Of a stretch of 8,080 bases of DNA, positions 7,790-8,080 are shown in pieces. Origin of the DNA: JBFWIL01 sp050256015. GTDB taxonomy: Bacteria > Bacteroidota > Bacteroidia > Bacteroidales > Prolixibacteraceae. Made by a program: the position numbers and the translations under genes. The DNA is taken from positions 1 to 8,080 of the forward strand of contig JBFWIL010000113.1 of assembly GCA_050256015.1 (NCBI GenBank). Reading direction: 5' to 3'. The notes below the pieces were generated by a model, which saw only the letters and a list, made by a program, of their open reading frames with translations, made no database searches and was not told the DNA's origin. The first letter of the stretch is position 1. Every line of letters begins with the position of its first letter.

Positions 7790-8029
7790 TCAAATCTTAT
7801 TCATGTAGGATAGAAATTCTTCGTATGTCATATTAAGCGTCTTTAAGTTCGTATCAATATGAAATGCAGGAATTTCTTTTTCACATCCTATAATTGTAAC
7901 AGGCCTTAATAATGATGATCCATCTGGATAATCCCATATTTCATGATCACCGTTATCTCTTAAATGTCTTAACCCTAATTTTTTAAGAAACTTTTTAAAT
8001 TTTTTTGTCGGGATGGGTTTATAAGTCAT
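7790..8029 (-). CDS. HicA-like toxin (YcfA/HicA mRNA interferase family)
   Basis: HicA toxins are small double-stranded-RNA-binding-fold proteins that cleave mRNA and are neutralised by HicB. This 79-residue protein fits in size and layout. It has a basic N-terminal helix (KKFKKFLKKLGL), then RDNGDHEIW with the presumed catalytic His at the place of the family's G-S-H motif, and a later strand/helix with LRPVTIIG, EIPAFHIDTNLKTLNM. GDH instead of GSH is a mild departure. The gene is convergent with GH16, whose stop lies 40 bases away, leaving no room for a downstream hicB. Immediately upstream, a minus-strand TAA (8030-8032) touches the ATG. GC is about 30% by hand count, far below the PUL genes, suggesting separate acquisition. 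The family call is likely; toxicity is not shown. Confidence 0.75.
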   Translation of the reverse strand: MTYKPIPTKKFKKFLKKLGLRHLRDNGDHEIWDYPDGSSLLRPVTIIGCEKEIPAFHIDTNLKTLNMTYEEFLSYMNKI

Positions 8030-8080
8030 TTAGCATACAGGTATTGCTATATCCTCCATAAAAGTATTTTGTCTAAGCTG
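8030..8080 (-). other. Open minus-strand frame ending at the hicA start; possible 3' end of an upstream gene or hicA leader
   Basis: Read on the minus strand, this edge is open for 16 codons (QLRQNTFMEDIAIPVC) and then has TAA directly followed by the hicA ATG in the same frame. It may be the tail of an upstream cotranscribed gene, perhaps the antitoxin, but the tail does not resemble HicB ends that I know. Alternatively it is leader DNA: TACTTTTA (8066-8059, minus) resembles the Bacteroidota -7 box TAnnTTTG, with its upstream partner box outside the window. GGAGG (8057-8053, minus) is 23 bases from the hicA ATG, too far to be its ribosome site. Confidence 0.3.

Overview
The window looks like a piece of a Bacteroidota chromosome. 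The reasons are a SusC/SusD pair, lipoprotein signal peptides with acidic residues just after the cysteine, A-rich start contexts with weak or no Shine-Dalgarno sequences, and PKD and BACON domains. GC is moderate (roughly 45-50% over the plus-strand genes by hand count of sample lines). A BACON-linked GH16 and an STN-type SusC would suit a Bacteroidales/Marinilabiliales-like lineage, but the genus cannot be told from this sequence.

Bases 1-7749 are a polysaccharide utilization locus (PUL), all on the plus strand. (1) A SusC-like TonB-dependent transporter (1-3297) runs off the left edge; its N-terminus carries the end of an STN signalling domain. (2) A SusD-like lipoprotein (3317-4816) follows after 19 bases. 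(3) A lipoprotein with an N-terminal PKD domain and a C-terminal jelly-roll, CBM-like domain (4926-6380) is the probable surface glycan-binding protein. (4) A 253-base gap contains a strong hairpin resembling an intrinsic terminator (6495-6540). (5) A BACON-GH16 lipoprotein endo-glucanase (6634-7749) has an intact E-x-D-x-x-E active site. The order SusC, SusD, PKD protein, GH16 matches known laminarin (beta-1,3-glucan) PULs. The likely scheme is that the GH16 enzyme cuts glucan at the cell surface, the PKD/CBM lipoprotein and SusD capture the oligosaccharides, and SusC imports them using TonB energy. The partial STN domain suggests control by an extracytoplasmic sigma/FecR anti-sigma pair outside the window.

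The right end (about 7750-8080) is different. It is AT-rich (about 30% GC by hand count) and carries a HicA-like toxin gene on the minus strand (7790-8029), convergent with the GH16 gene. No HicB antitoxin lies inside the window. A short open minus-strand frame stops exactly against the hicA start and runs off the right edge. This looks like the PUL boundary and a separately acquired module.

No RNA genes, insertion sequences or CRISPR arrays were recognised. The plus-strand genes form a recognisable system. The less explained parts are the unnamed middle domain of the PKD protein, the intra-PUL hairpin with its surrounding open frame, and the apparently partnerless HicA.
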